Below the pieces are notes generated by a model. That model was not told the DNA's origin. It made no database searches and saw nothing but the letters and a program-made list of their open reading frames with translations. A stretch of 64,000 bases of DNA from NCBI RefSeq assembly GCF_003581615.1, contig NZ_QXFH01000070.1, positions 1 through 64,000 on the forward strand, given 5' to 3'. This document shows, piece by piece, positions 45,273 through 55,262 of this stretch; the first letter of the stretch is position 1, and every line of letters starts with the position of its first letter. The stretch is from Flagellimonas lutimaris (GTDB lineage: Bacteria > Bacteroidota > Bacteroidia > Flavobacteriales > Flavobacteriaceae). The position numbers and the translations under genes were made by a program.

Positions 45273-46528
45273 GCTCGTTTTGCCATTGTTTTAATAGCAT
45301 CTACAAATTGATCTAACTCTTCGGTAGTAGTAAAAACATTTGGAGTAATCCTACACCCATGCACATTTTCAAAATCAATGGCCACGGTCCAAACGTTAAA
45401 TTCATCCAATAAGGTTTTGGCCATATCGCTTGGTTTCATGTTTTTGAGACCCACGTTAGCAATTCCACAGCTCCTATGAAGTTCAATAGGAGTGTTTATC
45501 ACCACATTATCCACGTTCCTCAACTGATCACTCCAATATCGTTGTAAATAACGCATTCGCTTTTCCTTCCGCTCCATGCCAATCATTTCCAGATAATCTA
45601 TAGAATCGTTTATGGTCAAGTCCGTATGCACTGGATGGGTTCCCGTATGGTTCAACCTTCGTATTTTGGTCTTATCGGTCTCGTGTTCTGCCAATAAGGG
45701 CCAAATTTTGGGAATTTTCTTCTCGGCCACATACAGCATTCCCGCCCCTAAAGGGGCACATAGCCATTTGTGCAAACTTGAACCATAGTAATCGCAATCC
45801 AATTCGGCCAAATCAACATCTATATGTCCAACACAATGGGCACCATCCACCATCACCTCAACACCATGTGAATGAGCCATGTCACAAATTTTTCTGACTG
45901 GTAAAATTTGTCCTGTAACGTTCACCATGTGGCAAACCATCAATAATTTAGTCTTGGATGTAATCTGCGATTGATAGAGGGACACAATTTCCTCATCAGA
46001 TTCAGGGCGGTTGGGCAGTGATACTTTTTTGCAAACTATCCCATACCGATCTTCCATTTGGTGAAAGTGCACTTGCATTGCTCCATAATCCTGAACCGCA
46101 AAAACAGCCTCATCACCCTTTTTCCATGGATACCCCCCAATAATCATATCCAAAGATTCGGTAGTATTTCGGGTAATAACCAACTCTTTCTCCGAGCAGT
46201 TCACCAGTTCAGCTAACCGTGCAGCCGCCTTTTTCTTGTTCTCCCATTGTACGGTCCGCATGTAATAAGAGCCTTCGTAATTTACATGCTGTATATGCTC
46301 CATGTATTTTTCAAGAATGGGGGTGGGAACAATATTGTAGTATCCGCTTTCTAAATTGATGTAATCGGATTTCAATCTATAATCTTTTCGTATCCGTTCC
46401 CAAAATGCCTCGCTATCTTTATCCGGATATGGCATTTCTTTGAGTTTAACGTTATCCAGCGTAATTGGAAAAAGTGGGGCAGCCATGGCGGCACTTCCCA
46501 TGTAACGTAAGAATTGTCGCTTTTTCAT
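45269..46528 (-). CDS. Class-V aminotransferase-fold PLP enzyme, probably exported
   Basis: The 419-residue product has the fold-type I PLP core: NTTES phosphate-binding segment (121-125), Asp228 in VMVDGAHCVGH, and the Schiff-base Lys254 in SSLHKWLCAPLG. Isopenicillin-N-epimerase-like enzymes are the closest pattern. The N-terminus, KKRQFLRYMGSAAMAAPLF, looks like a Tat signal with KR in place of RR, so export of a folded cofactor enzyme is likely. Epimerase, lyase or transferase activity cannot be decided. It is divergent from a membrane AraC regulator by 79 bases. Confidence 0.8.
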   Translation of the reverse strand: MKKRQFLRYMGSAAMAAPLFPITLDNVKLKEMPYPDKDSEAFWERIRKDYRLKSDYINLESGYYNIVPTPILEKYMEHIQHVNYEGSYYMRTVQWENKKKAAARLAELVNCSEKELVITRNTTESLDMIIGGYPWKKGDEAVFAVQDYGAMQVHFHQMEDRYGIVCKKVSLPNRPESDEEIVSLYQSQITSKTKLLMVCHMVNVTGQILPVRKICDMAHSHGVEVMVDGAHCVGHIDVDLAELDCDYYGSSLHKWLCAPLGAGMLYVAEKKIPKIWPLLAEHETDKTKIRRLNHTGTHPVHTDLTINDSIDYLEMIGMERKEKRMRYLQRYWSDQLRNVDNVVINTPIELHRSCGIANVGLKNMKPSDMAKTLLDEFNVWTVAIDFENVHGCRITPNVFTTTEELDQFVDAIKTMAKRA

Positions 46529-46607
46529 TATAGTGGTCGGTTGATTAAAAAAAGATTGGTACTTTTCGTTTTTACTTTGTCTCCAAGATACAATTTACGC
46601 CCATAAC

Positions 46608-47783
46608 ATGGATGATGTAAAGATTATATTTGATCAAATTCCCATTCACTACGACCTTGCGTCCCACATTATGCTATTGGGCATTGTCCAAGGGTTTTTC
46701 TTGGCACTGGTCATATTTTTAAGGGCAAATCGAAAATCGGCCATCAATCTATTCGGATGGTCACTTTTAGTGCAATGCCTAGTGTTTTTGGATGTATACC
46801 TCTGCTACACGGGTTTGATGAAATACGTAATCTACCTGAACGATTCCACCGAATTTTTGGTGCTCCTTATCACCCCTACGCTTTATTTCTTCCTCTATAC
46901 CTTATTGGAACGGAAACCCATAACCCTAAAAAAACATTGGCCCCATTTTGTATTGCCGGTGTTATATGCCGTTTCCCAATTCAACTATTACCTAAGTCCA
47001 GCCGAGGTAAAGCTCAATGCCTATTTAGGCGCATACCATAGGGATTTGGGATTCATAGACGTCCCTGGAAACATTAACTATTCCTACCATTACATCAAGG
47101 ACCAGTTTAGGTGGTTGGTACTGTTCAGTTTTGCGTTTTATTTAGTGCTTTCACTTTTATTGGTTATAAAAACCAAGAAAAAAGGATGGGTAGCCCCTAA
47201 GCATATTAAAGTGGACAAATACATTTTTTCCAGAAACACGGTTATTTTCTTTTTTGTGTTGATGATTGCCTTGTTCCTTATTTACTTGAATTATGATGAT
47301 GATGGTGGTGATCATATTGTTGGGATAATACAGACGGTGACTATTTTTCTCACCTCCTTTTTCATTATTTCGGAATCGCGGTTTTTTGAAAAATCATGGA
47401 TTTCAGAAAAATATGAGACCTTGGCCAGCAATTCCATTGAATTTGAAAACATAGAAAACTTTATGATGGAATCACAATATTATTCCCGTCAAGATGTCAC
47501 ACTAAAAAAGGTGGCTGAAAGGTTGGATACCAACAGTAATACAGTCTCTAAATTGATCAACTCCAAAACTGGAATCAATTTTAACGATTACATCAACCAA
47601 AAAAGAATTGCATTGGCACAACAAAGATTATTGGATGATGAATTCAAACACCTCACCGTAGAAGCTGTTGGACAATCCGTTGGGTTCAAATCCAAATCCG
47701 CCTTTTATAATGCCTTTAAAAAACATGCTGGACAATCCCCCTCCGCATTTATGAAGCAAAAAAAGGGGGTAACTTCTCCATAA
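46608..47783 (+). CDS. Membrane-anchored AraC-family transcriptional regulator
   Basis: The 391-residue product has about seven transmembrane helices in residues 20-255 and a C-terminal AraC double helix-turn-helix (about 285-388, KKVAERLDTNSNTVSKLIN, then VGQSVGFKSKSAFYNAFKKHAGQSPSAF). It has the same architecture as the regulator at 102-1193. The divergent neighbour is the PLP enzyme and the downstream gene an acyltransferase. The acyltransferase starts 78 bases later and may be a target. Confidence 0.88.
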   Translation: MDDVKIIFDQIPIHYDLASHIMLLGIVQGFFLALVIFLRANRKSAINLFGWSLLVQCLVFLDVYLCYTGLMKYVIYLNDSTEFLVLLITPTLYFFLYTLLERKPITLKKHWPHFVLPVLYAVSQFNYYLSPAEVKLNAYLGAYHRDLGFIDVPGNINYSYHYIKDQFRWLVLFSFAFYLVLSLLLVIKTKKKGWVAPKHIKVDKYIFSRNTVIFFFVLMIALFLIYLNYDDDGGDHIVGIIQTVTIFLTSFFIISESRFFEKSWISEKYETLASNSIEFENIENFMMESQYYSRQDVTLKKVAERLDTNSNTVSKLINSKTGINFNDYINQKRIALAQQRLLDDEFKHLTVEAVGQSVGFKSKSAFYNAFKKHAGQSPSAFMKQKKGVTSP

Positions 47784-47861
47784 TTGCAATTCAGGACGTT
47801 TCCCTAACCAAAAAATAACGCTGTTTAGTTGGCACTTTTCATCTTTGGAAAAAATTTTAGG

Positions 47862-49004
47862 ATGAAAACGACTATCAGACGCTACGATTTGGATTGGCTA
47901 CGTGTTATTGTGTTTGCACTGCTTATATTTTACCACGTAGGAATGTTTTTTGTGCCCTGGGGCTGGCATGTAAAAAATAATGTGATTTACGATTGGCTCC
48001 GCTGGCCCATGTCGTTTTTGAACCAATGGCGACTGCCCATCCTATTCGTTATATCCGGTATGGGAACCTATTATGCCTTGGGCAAAAGAAGTATGGGCAA
48101 ATTCATGTGGGAACGCTTCCTTCGTTTAGGGATTCCCTTAGTGGTAGGCATGATTCTGATAGTGCCCCCACAAGTATATTTTGAGCGTTTGGTGGATGGG
48201 TCATTTACAGGCTCGTATTGGAAATATTTTACTACTATTGCTTTTGATGGCATCTATCCTGAAGGAAACTACAGTTGGCACCACCTTTGGTTTTTGCCCT
48301 ACCTTTTGGTGTTTTCATTGATTTTGGCACCGCTCTTTGTTTACCTAAGAAAACACAATACCCGCTTTATTGATTGGGTAAAACGTTTGATTCAAAGAAC
48401 ATGGGGCATCTACATATTTGTAATTCCGCTGTATTTTGCAGAATCCTTGGTCGAGCCCTTCTTTCCGATCACACATGCCTTGGTGGATGATTGGTTCAAT
48501 TTTACATTCAGTATTATCTTATTTTTCTATGGTTTTGTTATGATAGCTACGGGAGATGTGTTTTGGCAAACAATTTCCAAAATAAAGTATAAAGCTTTGA
48601 TTTTAGGAATTATTGGATTTTCGGGCCAGGCAATAATCTGGTTGTTTTTTGAAGATGGATATATAATCCATTTCACTGAAGCATTGTTAAAAGTAGTAAA
48701 TATTTGGTCTTGGATATTAGTGCTCTTCGCCTTCGCCGCTAAGTACCTCAACAAGCCTAGTTCCGGACTTGCCTACGCAAACAGGGCCGTTTATCCATTC
48801 TACATCTTGCACCAGACCATTACCGTTGGCATTGCCTACTATTTAATGAACCTGGATTGGGGACTTTTTCCAAAAGCGATGATACTAATTGTGGGAACCT
48901 TTGGTATCAGTTGGCTCATTTATGACCTGATTATTTTACGGATTCCGTTGTTGCATCCGCTATTTGGTTTGAAAGGGAAAAACAAAAAAAAGCCTGCAGA
49001 TTAA
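47862..49004 (+). CDS. Acyltransferase-3 family integral membrane protein
   Basis: The 380-residue product has about ten transmembrane helices and the N-terminal family pattern RRYDLDWLRVIVFALLIFYH, where the catalytic-type Arg and His lie. It resembles OpgC-type glucan acyl modifiers (a YSWHHLWFLPYLL loop and a C-terminal FYILHQTITVGIAYYL). It would transfer an acyl group to an extracytoplasmic carbohydrate; the acceptor is unknown. ATG 47862 is preferred over a non-ATG start 11 codons earlier, because the motif lies close behind it. Confidence 0.85.
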   Translation: MKTTIRRYDLDWLRVIVFALLIFYHVGMFFVPWGWHVKNNVIYDWLRWPMSFLNQWRLPILFVISGMGTYYALGKRSMGKFMWERFLRLGIPLVVGMILIVPPQVYFERLVDGSFTGSYWKYFTTIAFDGIYPEGNYSWHHLWFLPYLLVFSLILAPLFVYLRKHNTRFIDWVKRLIQRTWGIYIFVIPLYFAESLVEPFFPITHALVDDWFNFTFSIILFFYGFVMIATGDVFWQTISKIKYKALILGIIGFSGQAIIWLFFEDGYIIHFTEALLKVVNIWSWILVLFAFAAKYLNKPSSGLAYANRAVYPFYILHQTITVGIAYYLMNLDWGLFPKAMILIVGTFGISWLIYDLIILRIPLLHPLFGLKGKNKKKPAD

Positions 49005-49080
49005 CGATTTAACTACAATTTATCATGTTGGTGGCAAGGTATTTGCTAATTTTATATCAAGACACTTGCTTACTCTTGTT

Positions 49081-49746
49081 ATGAAAAGACTGATTTTCAC
49101 CTTAATGGGAATTACTTTTGGGTTGGTTTCGACATTCGCACAATCGTCGGACTTACCCACTACACGACCATTGAAAATTGGCAATAACAATAAACTTGAT
49201 GTAAAAGCAAGCAATCAAGGTACATTACTTCGCATGCCTTCGGTGTTAGATGAAAATCTTACATCCAAAAATGAAAAACCCGGCGTTAAAATGTTGCCGG
49301 ACCGAGAGTTGCTTCAAGCTGGCCATGATATGGTCATCGACCCTAAAGTGATTGAAAAAAGAGAAAAAGGTGCCAACGAGCATTTTGGAGACCAATATTT
49401 GGGTGATTTTAAAACTACCGCAAAATTTGTTGGAATTGTAGCCAGAGACCACGAATATGTGGATGGTGACCGAATCAAAATCTATGTAAATGGTGAGGTT
49501 GCTGAATACAATCTTTTGCTTGGCGGCTCATTTAAAGGTATAAACCTAGATTTGGTAAAAGGCTTTAACCGCATAGAGTTCGAGGCTCTCAACCAAGGTT
49601 CTTCTGGGCCAAATACAGCGCAGGTCATTGTAACCGATGATAAAGGTGTAGTCATTCACAACAACCGCTGGAACCTTTCCACAGGTTCCAAAGCCAGCCT
49701 GATCATTGTTAAAGAAGAGGATAGCGGCATAGAAAAAAGCAACTAA
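49081..49746 (+). CDS. Small secreted protein of unknown function
   Basis: The 221-residue product has a signal peptide (cleavage near TFAQ|SS). A polar linker is followed by a beta-rich domain of about 115 residues (DGDRIKIYVNGEVAEYNLLLGGS, NRIEFEALNQGSSGPNTAQVIVTDDKG) that looks like a jelly-roll or immunoglobulin-type sandwich. No catalytic residues are recognised. A start at 49066 would prefix five residues to the signal and is not used. It ends 9 bases before the convergent penicillin-acylase-type gene. Confidence 0.65.
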   Translation: MKRLIFTLMGITFGLVSTFAQSSDLPTTRPLKIGNNNKLDVKASNQGTLLRMPSVLDENLTSKNEKPGVKMLPDRELLQAGHDMVIDPKVIEKREKGANEHFGDQYLGDFKTTAKFVGIVARDHEYVDGDRIKIYVNGEVAEYNLLLGGSFKGINLDLVKGFNRIEFEALNQGSSGPNTAQVIVTDDKGVVIHNNRWNLSTGSKASLIIVKEEDSGIEKSN

Positions 49747-49755
49747 ACAGTTTTC

Positions 49756-51930
49756 TCAATATTTTTCGCCTGGTGAATAGGTTACTTCGGCACGTTTTAA
49801 AACATCCTCCTTGTAAAAAGCAGCATCTTTAAATTCCTTATCCGCGTAGCGTTGCGCTTGATCATTAAAGTGAGGAGATTCAGGATCTCCGCTTTGACCT
49901 CCAGCTAACATGGTCTTCGCCTTCACTTTATCGCCAAATTCCACTGCCGCCACAAAACTGTTGCCTCGAGTACCATAAATCTTTTTGGTGTTATTATCGT
50001 AACGAGCGCCATAAGCAGCCAATGCACCCCATCGTCCACTGGCAAAACCGATTGGAATACTGGGTTTAGCATCATCAAAAGCTTGGCGGATGTCCCCGTT
50101 CAAACGTTGGTATCGATTGACTTCGCCCCAAGGCATTTTCCAAGTACCGAAATCCTTTTCCAATATAGATAGAGCCTCTTGAAACATATCCAATTTTTGA
50201 GCGTCGGGCCATTCACTGCCCCAATATTCAACCCATTCCATGGAGTACATACCTTCGGGTCTTTCCGCCTTGGAATAACAAAGTGTACCATAATAATGCG
50301 CCAAAGTCATCGCAATAGATTTTTTTGACGTAGTGAAATCCCATTCCTGTAGCACTTCAATCGGTTCTTGAAGTTCTGGGTGTGCTTTTGCATTCTCATT
50401 ATAGGCTCTCACCAACCCGGGAATCAATGCTTCGAAGGCTGGCAAATAAGGATCGTGTGCCATTTCAATCAATCCATCCAAAGTATATCCACTTCGACCG
50501 GTCAACAACTCAATGGCGTGGATTCCTCTAAAATTTTCTTGGTTTCTTGACATATAATTTGGGTAATCTTCTTGTTTGGGGCTAAACTCTAGCGCAGAAG
50601 TATAAGGCGTAGAATTACAGTTTTGAATCCAACCGTTTTCTGGGTTGAGCACCAAAATATTTTCATCGACGGTATGTAAACCTTGCCAATCGGTTTTCGG
50701 ATTGCTCCCATCTACAGGTTCGGTATAATCAAAAATGGTATCGCGTTTCGGAACAAAATTGCCATGAAAATAGGCAATATTACCTTCGGCATCGGCATAC
50801 ACTGTATTGTTTGAGGAATTCGTACGGATATCCATCATCTCCCTAAAACCATCATAACCATCCTGTTTGGTTCGGATGTAGGATTGCTCCAATGCTTTTA
50901 CAGGCTCCCACATCATGGCCGAAGCGGTCCATTGGTCACCCACTTGATGGGTAATCGGACCATGATGGGTTCGGTACATTGGGAATGTTTTCTCTTTCAG
51001 GCTTTCACCATCCTTATACTTTAAAGTTACCGAACTAGAATCTACAGGTCTCAATTCCTCTCCATATTGATAAAACAGCTTGCCATCATTATTTACAATG
51101 GTTTCCTTGAACTCATCCATCACATCGGTATAGGTAGATGTATGCATCCACCCCGTTTTCTCGTTGAAGCCCTGGTACACAAAAAACTGACCCCAAGTCA
51201 CGGCACCATAGGCATTCAACCCTTCTTCACTTACAACGTGTACCTCTCCCCTAAAATAAAATGAAGTATGCGGGTTAATTAACAACATCGCATTTCCTGA
51301 TTCCGTTAAATCTCCAGAAATAGCGATTCCATTGGAACCTTGTGGCTCTGCCATCTCCTCCTCTTTTTTGATTTCAAGGGCTTCCATCTCAGGCAATTCC
51401 ATCCCACTCTCATAAAAACGTTTGATTTTTCGGGTCGATATACGCTCGATATCCCCACCAATGGACCCTTCACTAAAGTACATCGGCATCCAAGGCTCAA
51501 AACGGGTCAATAGTTTGGGTTCAACTTCGGGATGTGTATGCAAGTAATAATTGATTCCATCTGCAAAGGCATCACAGAGTTCTTTTAACCATTCAGGACT
51601 TTTCTCATAATTGGCCTTGGCCTCTTCTTCGGTCATAAAAAGTTTTGCGCGAAGATCACTATACAAAGCATCTTCCCCTTCAACTTCCGCTAAACGACCT
51701 GTGGCCCAGATATAATTGCGTTCTACACGGTTAAAATCATCCTCACATTGTGCATATAACAATCCAAAAACAGCATCGGCATCTTTTTTGCCATAAATGT
51801 GAGGTACTCCGAAGTCGTCTCGAATAATCGTAATGTTTTCAGCTTGGCCTTCCCATTGCTCTACCTCAGTTTGAGGTTTTTCGGAACAGGAAATAAACAA
51901 AAAAAGTACTGCAAGGATTGTAATTCTCAT
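49756..51930 (-). CDS. Penicillin-acylase-family lipoprotein (Ntn hydrolase)
   Basis: The 724-residue product starts at the ATG at 51930; a TTG four codons earlier is rejected. It has a lipobox (LFISC). The alpha chain begins ITIIRDDFGVPHIYG. The autocatalytic cleavage site and N-terminal nucleophile is Gly|Ser199 in PQGSNGIAISG. The beta chain carries the family's INPH segment and a long C-terminal part. Such enzymes cleave amide bonds in beta-lactams, acyl-homoserine lactones or acylated peptides, and the substrate is unknown here. It would act at the envelope. Confidence 0.9.
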   Translation of the reverse strand: MRITILAVLFLFISCSEKPQTEVEQWEGQAENITIIRDDFGVPHIYGKKDADAVFGLLYAQCEDDFNRVERNYIWATGRLAEVEGEDALYSDLRAKLFMTEEEAKANYEKSPEWLKELCDAFADGINYYLHTHPEVEPKLLTRFEPWMPMYFSEGSIGGDIERISTRKIKRFYESGMELPEMEALEIKKEEEMAEPQGSNGIAISGDLTESGNAMLLINPHTSFYFRGEVHVVSEEGLNAYGAVTWGQFFVYQGFNEKTGWMHTSTYTDVMDEFKETIVNNDGKLFYQYGEELRPVDSSSVTLKYKDGESLKEKTFPMYRTHHGPITHQVGDQWTASAMMWEPVKALEQSYIRTKQDGYDGFREMMDIRTNSSNNTVYADAEGNIAYFHGNFVPKRDTIFDYTEPVDGSNPKTDWQGLHTVDENILVLNPENGWIQNCNSTPYTSALEFSPKQEDYPNYMSRNQENFRGIHAIELLTGRSGYTLDGLIEMAHDPYLPAFEALIPGLVRAYNENAKAHPELQEPIEVLQEWDFTTSKKSIAMTLAHYYGTLCYSKAERPEGMYSMEWVEYWGSEWPDAQKLDMFQEALSILEKDFGTWKMPWGEVNRYQRLNGDIRQAFDDAKPSIPIGFASGRWGALAAYGARYDNNTKKIYGTRGNSFVAAVEFGDKVKAKTMLAGGQSGDPESPHFNDQAQRYADKEFKDAAFYKEDVLKRAEVTYSPGEKY

Positions 51931-51982
51931 TTCGGGAATCAAGTTTAGTTAGTTTGGTGAAAATACGGCAAATCGGATACAA

Positions 51983-53020
51983 TTACCAACTTCCACTCGC
52001 TCCTCCGCCACCAGAACTTCCTCCTCCACCAGAAAAACTACTGGACGAACCTCCACTAGAGCCAGAACCAAAGGAATGGGTGCCAGAAGAGGAAAAAGTT
52101 TTACTGATATAATCTTTATCTGATTTAAAAAATGAGAGTTTCAAATCTTGATCACCCTTGGTCCTCATTTTTTTGACAACCAATACAAGGGTGAGTCCAA
52201 TAAATGCGACAACTACAAATAGGACCCAAGTAAAATCTTTGACCAATCCATTCAACAAATCGTCAAAGCCTAACAATAGCACTATAAAAAATATCGGCAT
52301 CCCGATGAATGCCAGCCCAAAAATTAAGGGAAGCATCATAAAACCTGCCATAAATACACCTCGGATTACAGCCAATTTCCCAATGAACATTCCTCGGAGT
52401 ATCTCAATTAAAGTGGAATAGCCTTTATAAAAAACGAAGCCACCAGCGACAACGAACATCATTAAGAACAAACCAATTATCCCTAACAGCCACCAAGGCA
52501 TTTCTGCTTCAGCCTCTATTTCTGCTTTAAACTCTTCCAGAGCTTCGGGATTATTCAAAAACTCCATGATTTGATCCGAAGCACTATCCAATCCACCGAA
52601 ATAATCTTCTTCTTTGAATCTTGGAATCATAGTATTTCGGATAATGCGTGAGGCTACGCCGTCTGTAATGTAAGGTTCCAAGCCATAACCAACCTCAATG
52701 CGCACTTCCCTATCCAGTTCAGAGAAAAGGATGAGAATTCCGTTGTCCTTACCCTCTTGACCCAACTTGTTTTGATTGAAGACTTCCAAAGCGTACTGTT
52801 CAATGGTCTCATTGCCCAATTCTTCTATAGTTAAAATCACTAATTGATTAGTGGTTTCCGACTCAAATTGATATAATTTAGTTCGCAGTGTTTCAAGTTG
52901 TGGTTCAGTGAAAATGTTAGCATTATCGGTGACGATTTCCGTCAACTTGGGATACTCCTCCTGTGCGACACACAGCGAGAAAACCAAAAAAAGAAATCCG
53001 AACCATATTGCCTTTAGCAT
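51983..53020 (-). CDS. TPM-domain (YgcG-type) membrane protein
   Basis: The 345-residue product has a signal peptide (VAQ|EE) and a TPM domain at about 25-165 (VTDNANIFTEPQ, IEVGYGLEPYITDGVASRI). Several transmembrane helices lie between about 175 and 285, and a C-terminal tail of about 30 residues is almost entirely Ser and Gly. TPM proteins are envelope or photosystem repair-like factors whose activity is poorly defined. No partner lipoprotein (LemA type) is next to it. Confidence 0.85.
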   Translation of the reverse strand: MLKAIWFGFLFLVFSLCVAQEEYPKLTEIVTDNANIFTEPQLETLRTKLYQFESETTNQLVILTIEELGNETIEQYALEVFNQNKLGQEGKDNGILILFSELDREVRIEVGYGLEPYITDGVASRIIRNTMIPRFKEEDYFGGLDSASDQIMEFLNNPEALEEFKAEIEAEAEMPWWLLGIIGLFLMMFVVAGGFVFYKGYSTLIEILRGMFIGKLAVIRGVFMAGFMMLPLIFGLAFIGMPIFFIVLLLGFDDLLNGLVKDFTWVLFVVVAFIGLTLVLVVKKMRTKGDQDLKLSFFKSDKDYISKTFSSSGTHSFGSGSSGGSSSSFSGGGGSSGGGGASGSW

Positions 53021-53140
53021 AGCTGTTTTTATAATTCAAGCACTTAAATATAGTATTTGTTATTGTTCCGACTTCAAAAACAATGGATTCGGCATCCTTT
53101 TTAATTTGCCGTAACTTGCAGGTTCTTTCTAAAAACTGTT

Positions 53141-54877
53141 ATGCCCGATAAAAAAGTAAGCATCCTTACCGCATTTAAAACCATAATTTGGCCCAAACGA
53201 AAACTCGTTTTTATTGGCCTCTTTTTGATTGCCATTAGCAAGGCAGCCAGTTTTGTTGCCCCGATTGCATCCAAATACCTCATTGATGACGTCATCGTAA
53301 ATAAGGACGTGGATATGCTCAAATATTTGGTGGCAGGCGTTATGTTGGCCATTTTAGTGCAAGCTGTCACTTCTTTTTTGTTGACCAAAATTTTAAGCGT
53401 TCAGGCCCAATACTTGATTTCTGAACTTAGGGCCCAAGTGCAGAAAAAAGTGCTCGCTTTGCCCGTTCGCTTTTTTGACAATGCAAAGTCGGGTGCCCTG
53501 GTATCCCGAATTATGTCTGATGTTGAAGGAGTTCGGAATTTAATCGGTACTGGTTTGGTTCAATTGGTCGGAGGTATTATTACCGCAGTGGTTTCCTTGA
53601 CATTACTTATGGACATTAGTGTTTTTATGACGCTTTTTACCTTTATCCCACTGACAATATTTGCCATAATTGCGCTAAAAGCCTTTAAAATAATTCGTCC
53701 CATTTTCAGAAATCGGGGTAAAATAAATGCCGAGGTAAAAGGTAGATTGACAGAAACTTTGGGAGGTATTCGTGTTATTAAAGGTTTTAATGCAGAGAAG
53801 CAGGAGGAGGAAGTTTTTGAGGTTGGGGTGGAACGTTTGTATGAAAACGTAAAAAAGAGTTTGACCACCACCGCTTTTATGACCAGTTCGTCCACCTTTT
53901 TACTGGGTGTTGCTACTACCAGCGTAATGGGTTTTGGTGGCTACAAAATAATTCAAGATACGTTGACCGTAGGTGAATTTGTGGAATTTACGGTGTTGTT
54001 GGGTCTGATGATTGCCCCGATTGTTCAAATGAGCAGCGTGGGGAGCCAGTTAACAGAAGCATTGGCCGGGTTGGACCGTACCGAGGAATTGATGAATTTG
54101 GAGGAAGAATCGGATGAGGAAAATCGAAACATCATTTTGGATGATATAGTTGGTAAAATGTCTTTTTCTGATGTCTCTTTTTCCTATGAGGAAGACAAAC
54201 AAGTACTGCACAGCATCAATTTTGATGTGGAACCTGGGCAAGTTATCGCCTTGGTCGGTAGTTCCGGCTCTGGAAAATCAACCATTGCTGGCTTGGCCGC
54301 CAGTTTTTTAAACCCTGATTCAGGAACAATCACGATTGATGGACACAATCTTTCCAAAGTGAATTTGAACAGTTTCCGTCAACATTTAGGCGTTGTGCTA
54401 CAAGATGATTTTTTATTTGAAGGCACTATCCGTGAGAACATACTTTTCCCACGACCTGATGCAAGCGAAGAAAAATTATTGGAAGCTGTGAAAGCTGCTT
54501 ACGTGGATGAATTCACCGACCGTTTTGATAAAGGTTTAGACACCCTTATCGGGGAACGCGGTGTTAAACTTTCAGGTGGTCAGCGCCAGCGAATTGCTAT
54601 TGCAAGAGCTATTTTGGCCGACCCAAAAATCTTGGTTTTGGATGAGGCCACCTCCAGTTTGGACACAGAATCCGAAGCACTTATTCAAAAAAGTTTGGGA
54701 GAGCTTACCAAAGGTAGAACCACCTTTGTGATTGCACACCGATTGAGCACCATTCGAAAAGCGGACCAAATTTTGGTAATTGAAAACGGACATATCTTGG
54801 AACAGGGCACCCACGAAAAACTGATAGCTTCCGAGGGAAGGTACTACAACCTGTTTACCTACCAAGCGAGGATTTAA
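53141..54877 (+). CDS. ABC exporter (MsbA-like, membrane and ATPase domains fused)
   Basis: The 578-residue half-transporter has six membrane helices in residues 15-290 and a C-terminal ATPase with Walker A GSSGSGKST (about 375), a Q-loop, the signature LSGGQRQR, Walker B ILVLDEA and the H-loop IAHRLST. It probably works as a homodimer exporting a lipid or drug. It overlaps the convergent ferredoxin gene by 4 bases. Confidence 0.93.
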   Translation: MPDKKVSILTAFKTIIWPKRKLVFIGLFLIAISKAASFVAPIASKYLIDDVIVNKDVDMLKYLVAGVMLAILVQAVTSFLLTKILSVQAQYLISELRAQVQKKVLALPVRFFDNAKSGALVSRIMSDVEGVRNLIGTGLVQLVGGIITAVVSLTLLMDISVFMTLFTFIPLTIFAIIALKAFKIIRPIFRNRGKINAEVKGRLTETLGGIRVIKGFNAEKQEEEVFEVGVERLYENVKKSLTTTAFMTSSSTFLLGVATTSVMGFGGYKIIQDTLTVGEFVEFTVLLGLMIAPIVQMSSVGSQLTEALAGLDRTEELMNLEEESDEENRNIILDDIVGKMSFSDVSFSYEEDKQVLHSINFDVEPGQVIALVGSSGSGKSTIAGLAASFLNPDSGTITIDGHNLSKVNLNSFRQHLGVVLQDDFLFEGTIRENILFPRPDASEEKLLEAVKAAYVDEFTDRFDKGLDTLIGERGVKLSGGQRQRIAIARAILADPKILVLDEATSSLDTESEALIQKSLGELTKGRTTFVIAHRLSTIRKADQILVIENGHILEQGTHEKLIASEGRYYNLFTYQARI

Positions 54878-55206
54878 GGTTCTTCCGGAGCCAATTCGAC
54901 TTCGAGACCGTCCAAGTCCTCCGTAATGTGGATTTGGCAACCCAAACGGCTATTGTCCTTCACAAAGAAAGCTTCGGCCAACATGGCCTCTTCATCATCC
55001 GACTTTTCTGGTAATTGATGGTCAGATTTTACATAGCATTGGCAAGAAGCGCACATAGCCATTCCTCCACAAATTCCAATGGTTCCCTCTGGGGCAAGTT
55101 CATAGGAACGCACCACTTCCATCAGGTTCATGTTCATATCGGTTGGGGCATCCACTTCGTGCAGTTCGCCTTCACGGTCGGTTATCTTCAATTTAATATC
55201 GCTCAT
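54874..55206 (-). CDS. Adrenodoxin-type [2Fe-2S] ferredoxin
   Basis: The 110-residue ferredoxin has the cluster ligands Cys46, Cys52, Cys55 and Cys90 (C-x5-C-x2-C and a distal Cys in LGCQI), with an extra Cys57. The spacing is that of adrenodoxin/Isc-type ferredoxins. It is encoded 56 bases downstream of a ferredoxin-NADP reductase, which can reduce it. It lies in the Fe-S block extending to 57772. Confidence 0.93.
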   Translation of the reverse strand: MSDIKLKITDREGELHEVDAPTDMNMNLMEVVRSYELAPEGTIGICGGMAMCASCQCYVKSDHQLPEKSDDEEAMLAEAFFVKDNSRLGCQIHITEDLDGLEVELAPEEP

Positions 55207-55262
55207 ACCTAATCGGAATGCTTCTATGAAGTTTCCTTAACGATTTAATTTTTATTTTATTC

